Source: an uncultured Collinsella sp. (lineage in GTDB: Bacteria; Actinomycetota; Coriobacteriia; Coriobacteriales; Coriobacteriaceae). From it: DNA of 64,000 nucleotides. A program made the translations under genes and the position numbers. Each line of letters begins with the position of its first letter. Position 1 is the first letter of the stretch. Of this stretch, positions 59,852 to 64,000 are shown piece after piece. The notes under the pieces were generated by a model. The model was not told the DNA's origin. It did no database searches and was given only the letters and a program-made list of their open reading frames with translations. The stretch spans positions 62,001 to 126,000 of the forward strand of contig UQPF01000004.1 of the NCBI GenBank assembly GCA_900542905.1. Direction: 5' to 3'.

Positions 59852-61066
59852 ATGCTACAAGTTTCTAACACCTCGTTTACAACGTCGGTTTCATCAAACG
59901 CCATGGCCGTGGTCGATTATCTGTCCAAAAGCATGATGTCGGCGCTGCCGTTTATTGTCTGCGCGGCGTTGTTCCGCACCGTCGCCGTCATTATGGGCGA
60001 AGGCATGCTGGGCCTGTGGTCTGCCGATTCCGAAATCTATCGCCTGTTCTACAGTTGGCTCTATAACGCCGGCTACTACTTTTTGCCCATCTATCTTGGT
60101 TGGGCGGCCGCCCGCCAGCTCGGTTGCTCGGAGCAGCTGGGTATGATGCTGGGCGGCGTATTGATTGCGCCCGATCTGCTCAAGCTCGTCGATGCCGCAT
60201 CGACGACGGGGGCATCGATGACTTCCGTGTATGGTCTGCTTCCCGCGCCGGTCAACGATTACACGACGACTGTTATTCCGGTTCTCATCTCGGTGCCCGT
60301 GCTATGGCGAGTGGGGTGTTTCTTTCAGCGCGTTATCCCCAAGGCCGTAGCGTTTTCGTTTGTTCCGTTTGCGACCATGCTTGTCATGGTTCCGGTTTCG
60401 CTGTGTATCACGGCGCCGGCGGGCAGCTATCTGGGCATGCTGTTGGGCCAGCTTATGTTTATGCTTGGCAATTCCGGTGGCATCGTGTCGCTGCTCACGC
60501 TCATGGGGCTTGCCGCGGGTTGGGAGTTCCTAAAGATCGCCGGCGTCAGCAACGTCGTCCTATCGCTCGCCTATGCGCAGTTTATGAGTGTGGGAACGGA
60601 TTCGTGCATCCTGATCGCCGCGACGATGGCAACGTTCGCCGTTTGGGGCATGCCCTTTGGCGCGTCGCTCCGCGTTGCGGATAAGGACGAGAAGGCGCTC
60701 ATGCTGGGCTATTCAATCTCGGGTGTTCTTGGCGGCGTAAGCGAGCCGGCGCTGTACGGTTGCGGCTTTAAATATGGCAGGTGCCTCACATGCATGGCCA
60801 TTGGCGGCGCCGTCGGAGGCCTTGTTGCGGCCGTGGGTCACGTTACGGCCTATACCATCGGCATGACGAATGTCCTCATGGTCATTGGCTTTGCCACGGG
60901 CGGCATCTCGAACCTGCTGTGGTGCTGCGCTGCCGGCGGTGTGGCATTTGCGGTGTCTGCGGCGCTGAGCTACTGCTTTGGCGTGGTACCGACGAAGGGG
61001 CAGGTGGCAGAAGACGAAGCCGATTCGCCCGAAACAGTGGCGAGCGCTGCTGAAGCAAGCGCATAA
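59852..61066 (+). CDS. PTS EIIC-like permease lacking EIIB and EIIA
   Basis: 404-aa membrane protein with about 10 membrane segments. The EIIC signature GGVSEPALYGCGFKYGR and APVNDYTTTVIPVLI place it in the glucose/beta-glucoside EIIC superfamily. There is no EIIB Cys domain or EIIA, so it must use partners elsewhere or no longer phosphorylate. I chose ATG at 59852 because GGAAAGG is 6 nt upstream; ATG at 59828 is possible. The C-terminal 25 residues are acidic and Ala-rich. Substrate unknown. Confidence 0.82.
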   Translation: MLQVSNTSFTTSVSSNAMAVVDYLSKSMMSALPFIVCAALFRTVAVIMGEGMLGLWSADSEIYRLFYSWLYNAGYYFLPIYLGWAAARQLGCSEQLGMMLGGVLIAPDLLKLVDAASTTGASMTSVYGLLPAPVNDYTTTVIPVLISVPVLWRVGCFFQRVIPKAVAFSFVPFATMLVMVPVSLCITAPAGSYLGMLLGQLMFMLGNSGGIVSLLTLMGLAAGWEFLKIAGVSNVVLSLAYAQFMSVGTDSCILIAATMATFAVWGMPFGASLRVADKDEKALMLGYSISGVLGGVSEPALYGCGFKYGRCLTCMAIGGAVGGLVAAVGHVTAYTIGMTNVLMVIGFATGGISNLLWCCAAGGVAFAVSAALSYCFGVVPTKGQVAEDEADSPETVASAAEASA

Positions 61067-61104
61067 ACCTGTGTGACAAAAGGACGATTCCTTTGTCATA
61101 TTCC

Positions 61105-61137
61105 AAGGCCGTGGCCCGTGTGGGTTGCGGCCTTTTT
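61105..61137 (+). terminator. Terminator after the EIIC-like gene
   Basis: AAGGCCG pairs with CGGCCTT around a long loop, followed by TTT. A TGACAAA/TTTGTCA stem lies just before it. Confidence 0.7.
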
Positions 61138-61164
61138 GTATCTGAAGGACAAAGTGGCTACACT
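61136..61164 (+). promoter_or_regulatory. CDF gene promoter
   Basis: TTGTAT at 61136-61141 and TACACT at 61159-61164 are 17 nt apart, about 50 nt before the CDF gene. Confidence 0.5.
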
Positions 61165-61216
61165 ACAATCCGTTTGAGCAATAGATATATAGGCAGTACC
61201 GTGGGGGCGGATGTAG

Positions 61217-62371
61217 ATGGTCGAGTGGATTGTTAAGCGCGCGCAGGGCGACCGTGCGCGCGTGGGCACGTTGACGGGCATGGTGTGTATTCTCGCTAAT
61301 GTTGCGCTTTGTGCTGCGAAGGGCGCAATTGGTGTGCTGTCGGGATCGGTTTCGATTGTGGCGGATGCCATGAACAACCTGTCCGATGCCAGCTCGAATA
61401 TCGTGAGCGTGCTGGGCTTTAAGCTGGCGAGCAAGCCGGCGGACCCCGAGCATCCTTACGGACATGGCCGCTACGAGTATCTCTCGGGTCTGGTCGTGGC
61501 GGCGCTCGTGCTGCTGATCGGCGTTGAGCTGGTGAAGTCCTCGGTTGAGCGCATCATCCACCCCGAACCTGTCGAGTTCTCGCTTGCCCTGGTGGCAGTT
61601 CTAGTGCTTTCGATGGTCGTAAAGCTCTGGATGGCGGCCCTCAACCAAAAGCTCGGCGATCGCATTGAGTCCGAGACGCTGCATGCGACCGCGCAGGATT
61701 CCAAGAACGATGTCCTTGCCACAGGCGCCGTGCTGGCATGTGCGATTGTTTCGCAGGTGACGCACATCAATTTTGACGCATGGGTTGGCCTTGCCGTTGG
61801 CGCCTATATTGGCTGGAGCGGCCTTGAACTTATTCAAGATACGGTGAGCCCGCTTTTGGGCCAGTCACCCGATCCTAAGCTGGTCAAGCACATTCGAGAC
61901 AAGATCATGAGCTATCCCGGCGTTTTGGGCGTTCACGATTTGATGGTTCACGACTACGGCCCGGGCAGGAAGTTTGCAAGTGCGCACGCCGAGATGGCGG
62001 CCGAGGCCAGCCCGCTGGAAAGCCACGACACGCTCGATAACATCGAGCAGTCGTTTAGGGACGAAGACGGCATGATCGTCACGCTTCACTACGATCCCAT
62101 CGTGACCGATGACCCCAAGGTGGCGAGCATGCGCTTGCGCATTCACGCCATGGCTCAGGAGATCGATAACCGCCTCTCGATTCATGACCTACGCTGTGTG
62201 CCGGGTCCTACGCACACCAACGTGATCTTTGACTGCGTGCGTCCCTCGGATCTGCAGATGAGTGCCGAAGACTTAAAGCACGCGCTGGCACAACGGGTCG
62301 AATCGGAATATCCCAAGTCGATTGCCAAGATTACGATCGACGAAGACTACGTAGGGCATACCCACGAGTAA
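61217..62371 (+). CDS. Cation diffusion facilitator, probable Mn(II) exporter
   Basis: 384-aa transporter with six membrane segments and a C-terminal cytoplasmic domain. The metal site reads Asn53/Asp57 (DAMNNLSD) in segment 2 and Asp161/Asp165 (DSKND) in segment 5. Zn-type proteins have His/Asp at these places, whereas Asn-Asp-Asp-Asp is the Mn-type pattern of MntE proteins. Other hallmarks are SGSVSIVADA and HPYGHGRYEYLS. Metal specificity is inferred from these residues. Confidence 0.88.
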   Translation: MVEWIVKRAQGDRARVGTLTGMVCILANVALCAAKGAIGVLSGSVSIVADAMNNLSDASSNIVSVLGFKLASKPADPEHPYGHGRYEYLSGLVVAALVLLIGVELVKSSVERIIHPEPVEFSLALVAVLVLSMVVKLWMAALNQKLGDRIESETLHATAQDSKNDVLATGAVLACAIVSQVTHINFDAWVGLAVGAYIGWSGLELIQDTVSPLLGQSPDPKLVKHIRDKIMSYPGVLGVHDLMVHDYGPGRKFASAHAEMAAEASPLESHDTLDNIEQSFRDEDGMIVTLHYDPIVTDDPKVASMRLRIHAMAQEIDNRLSIHDLRCVPGPTHTNVIFDCVRPSDLQMSAEDLKHALAQRVESEYPKSIAKITIDEDYVGHTHE

Positions 62372-62410
62372 GGCTGTGCCGGCAAAGCAGGTTATGCAGA
62401 AGGGGAGAGC

Positions 62411-63037
62411 ATGAAGAAGCTGTATCTACTCCGCCACGGCCAGACGGAGTTCAACGTTAAAAGGCTCGTCCAAGGTCGTTGCGATTCATCGCTCACCGAT
62501 TTGGGCCGTCAGCAAGCCGGGATGGCAGCCGCATGGCTCAAAGCCCACAACGTCGTCCCCGACAAAGTGGCCTCATCACCCTTAGGCCGAGCCATGGACA
62601 CCGCTAGTCTCGTTGCATGCGAGCTCCTCGGCCCGGACGCGGCAGTCGAGCCCTGCGAAGGCATCATCGAGCGCTGCTACGGCACCTTCGAAGAAGGTCC
62701 CCACGATGCCCTTCCCACCGACGTCTGGGATCCGGGCGAGGACCTGGTCCCCTTCGGAGGAGAAGGAAGCCAGGCACTGCAAGAGCGCATGGTAGACACC
62801 CTCACCAATCTCATGGGCGCCGAGGGCATAGAAACCCTCCTAGCAGTAAGCCACGGCAGCGCCAGCCGCCAATTCATCAAGGCTGCAGCCCCAGAGGGCT
62901 TCGAACTCCCAGCAAAACTCCCCAACTGCGCCATCATGATCTTCGATTTCGAAGAGGCAAAGCCACAAGCAGAAGGCGAGTCTCATCAATGCAAGTTCAC
63001 CCTCCAGCAAATTGTGGATCCCCAGCAAAGTAATTAG
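62411..63037 (+). CDS. Histidine phosphatase (phosphoglycerate-mutase superfamily)
   Basis: 208-aa protein. The phospho-His9 lies in LLRHGQTEFN, the second half of the active site is ASSPLGRAMDTASL and AVSHGSASR carries the second His. The length and the lack of long inserts fit small phosphatases (GpmB or CobC-like), not the glycolytic mutase. Codon use shifts toward A-ending codons and low G in the second half. It has AGGGGAG upstream. Confidence 0.88.
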   Translation: MKKLYLLRHGQTEFNVKRLVQGRCDSSLTDLGRQQAGMAAAWLKAHNVVPDKVASSPLGRAMDTASLVACELLGPDAAVEPCEGIIERCYGTFEEGPHDALPTDVWDPGEDLVPFGGEGSQALQERMVDTLTNLMGAEGIETLLAVSHGSASRQFIKAAAPEGFELPAKLPNCAIMIFDFEEAKPQAEGESHQCKFTLQQIVDPQQSN

Positions 63038-63072
63038 CTGAGCGAGCAGAGTTAAGCAGACATCAACGTGTC

Positions 63073-63227
63073 GTCTCCCGAGCTTGGCAGAGGGGCGGCG
63101 AAATATATTAAGTTTGTCGCGAGTTCCGCACGCAAAGGAAAGCACTTAATGTGCTTTCCGTCTTGCGCAGGACTGTAGAGCAGCAAACTTAATATATTTC
63201 GCCGCCCCTCTGCCAAGCTCGGGAGAC
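63073..63227 (+). other. Long nested hairpin element, copy B
   Basis: Arms 63073-63116 and 63184-63227 form a perfect 44-bp stem. The 67-nt centre is identical to copy A, and the shared part (63108-63192, 85 nt) ends where the arms become unrelated. It lies just after the histidine phosphatase and about 260 nt before rplC. Confidence 0.87.
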
Positions 63228-63272
63228 TCCACGCACTTTACCTGCGTAAACAATGTGAGTGAAATATGAATC

Positions 63273-63302
63273 TCGATGGATACGCCCGCAGCCGTGTATA
63301 CT
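63273..63302 (+). promoter_or_regulatory. Possible rplC promoter
   Basis: TATACT at 63297-63302 is a good -10 box; the -35 (TCGATG at 63273) is weak. The roughly 180-nt leader that follows to rplC may hold an r-protein regulatory structure. Confidence 0.45.
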
Positions 63303-63485
63303 AAACAGCTGTGTGAATCCAGGGGAGTATTCTGGCTGGACAAAATGCCTGCTTAATAGGGTTGTCAGGTAGTCCGGACGCAATACAAGGCTGGGGAGCA
63401 CGTCGTGTAAGTAGTGGTCCTCTAGGGGCGTACGCTCGGTGGTGTACGCATTGTCCCAAGACCACGCGAGAGTTGGGATCATATC

Positions 63486-64000
63486 TTGATCAGCATGATT
63501 CTCGGCCGCAAGATTGGCATGACCCAGGTTTGGGACGAGGACGACAACGTCGTTCCCGTCACGGTCATCCAGGCTGGCCCCTGCGCTGTCTCGCAGGTTA
63601 AAACTCAGGCAACCGACGGCTATGACGCCGTCCAGATCGGTTTCGGCGACATCAAGGCCAAGAACGTGAACAAGCCCATGGCTGGTCACTTCGCCAAGGC
63701 TGGCGTCGAGCCTGTCCGTTTCCTTCGTGAGGTCCGCGTCGAGAACGGCGAGGAGCACAAGGTTGGCGAGGTCGTCACCGTCGCTGATTTCGCTGATGTC
63801 GAGAAGGTCGACGTCATCGGTACCTCCAAGGGTAAGGGCTTCCAGGGTCGCATCAAGCGCTGGGGTCAGCGCCGCGGTCCTATGACGCATGGTTCTCACT
63901 TCCAGCGTCACCCCGGTTCTATCGGTCAGTGCGCCTATCCTGCGCGCGTCCTCAAGGGCGTCAAGATGGCCGGTCACATGGGTAACGAGCGCGTTACCGT
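63486..64000 (+). CDS. rplC: Ribosomal protein uL3 (partial)
   Basis: First 171 codons of uL3, which continues past the window. It shows [49 protein letters not shown] and the GxxMAGHMG segment. The start may be TTG at 63486 (about 7 nt after GGGA) or ATG at 63495. It leads the S10-type ribosomal cluster without rpsJ, which lies after fusA here. Confidence 0.95.
   Translation, partial: MISMILGRKIGMTQVWDEDDNVVPVTVIQAGPCAVSQVKTQATDGYDAVQIGFGDIKAKNVNKPMAGHFAKAGVEPVRFLREVRVENGEEHKVGEVVTVADFADVEKVDVIGTSKGKGFQGRIKRWGQRRGPMTHGSHFQRHPGSIGQCAYPARVLKGVKMAGHMGNERVT

Overview
The window looks like a chromosomal segment of a high-GC gut actinobacterium of class Coriobacteriia, most likely Collinsella or a close relative. 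This is inferred from codon use, the protein sequences and the gene order (tuf next to tRNA genes, rpsJ after fusA, an AccD-AccA fusion, FabK as enoyl reductase). No database search was possible. Most of the window is housekeeping DNA with strong AGGAGG-type ribosome binding sites and clear intrinsic terminators.

Layout. 1-3815: ispD (3' end), ispF, cysS, an RlmB-family rRNA methyltransferase and a YacP-like NYN protein. 3816-8892: tRNA-Thr(TGT) with a decayed tRNA-like copy beside it, several palindromic repeats, and a lower-GC beta-glucoside island (PTS EIIBC, GH1 6-phospho-beta-glucosidase, divergent RpiR-type regulator) bracketed by related 31-bp direct repeats. 8893-13349: tRNA-Tyr, tRNA-Thr(GGT), tRNA-Met, tuf, rpmG, tRNA-Trp, secE, nusG, rplK, rplA. 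13400-24600: mainly minus strand, with a metallophosphoesterase coupled to an unusual ParB-like/BMP fusion, MscS, a TrpXYZ-like ABC transporter, a WYL regulator, asnS and crr (EIIA-Glc), then a plus-strand esterase. 24601-32737: a hairpin array, a FeoA-FeoB fusion under tandem palindromes, an MFS exporter, a GH13 enzyme, a DNA-deoxyinosine glycosylase, a flavodoxin-like protein and an aminotransferase. 33040-43793: rplJ-rplL with an L10-type leader, galU, rpoB-rpoC. 43931-45476: an ECF sigma factor overlapping a DUF4179-like anti-sigma candidate. 46157-49628: rpsL-rpsG-fusA-rpsJ. 49685-59811: birA divergent from a complete fatty-acid cluster, fabH-acpP-fabK-fabD-fabG-fabF-accB-fabZ-accC-accDA. 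59852-63037: a PTS EIIC without EIIB, a Mn-type CDF exporter and a histidine phosphatase. 63486 to the end: rplC, the start of the S10-type ribosomal cluster.

How the genes work together. BirA is placed to biotinylate AccB, which AccC and AccDA use to make malonyl-CoA for the Fab enzymes. The lone EIIA (crr) could serve the EIIBC, which has no EIIA of its own. The RpiR regulator probably controls the GH1-PTS operon. NusG, RpoB and RpoC lie among ribosomal operons that have leaders or attenuators.

The most interesting signal is a family of long nested hairpins at about 32785-33016, 45811-45951 and 63073-63227. Two copies share an identical 85-nt centre. The third has the same fold with compensatory changes and the same TTAAT loop. 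The outer arms (26-44 bp) are perfectly self-complementary in each copy but unrelated between copies. All three lie in the same orientation just upstream of ribosomal-protein operons (rplJ, rpsL, rplC). They could be a structured RNA or a palindrome-building mobile element. Several smaller families of interspersed hairpins also occur.
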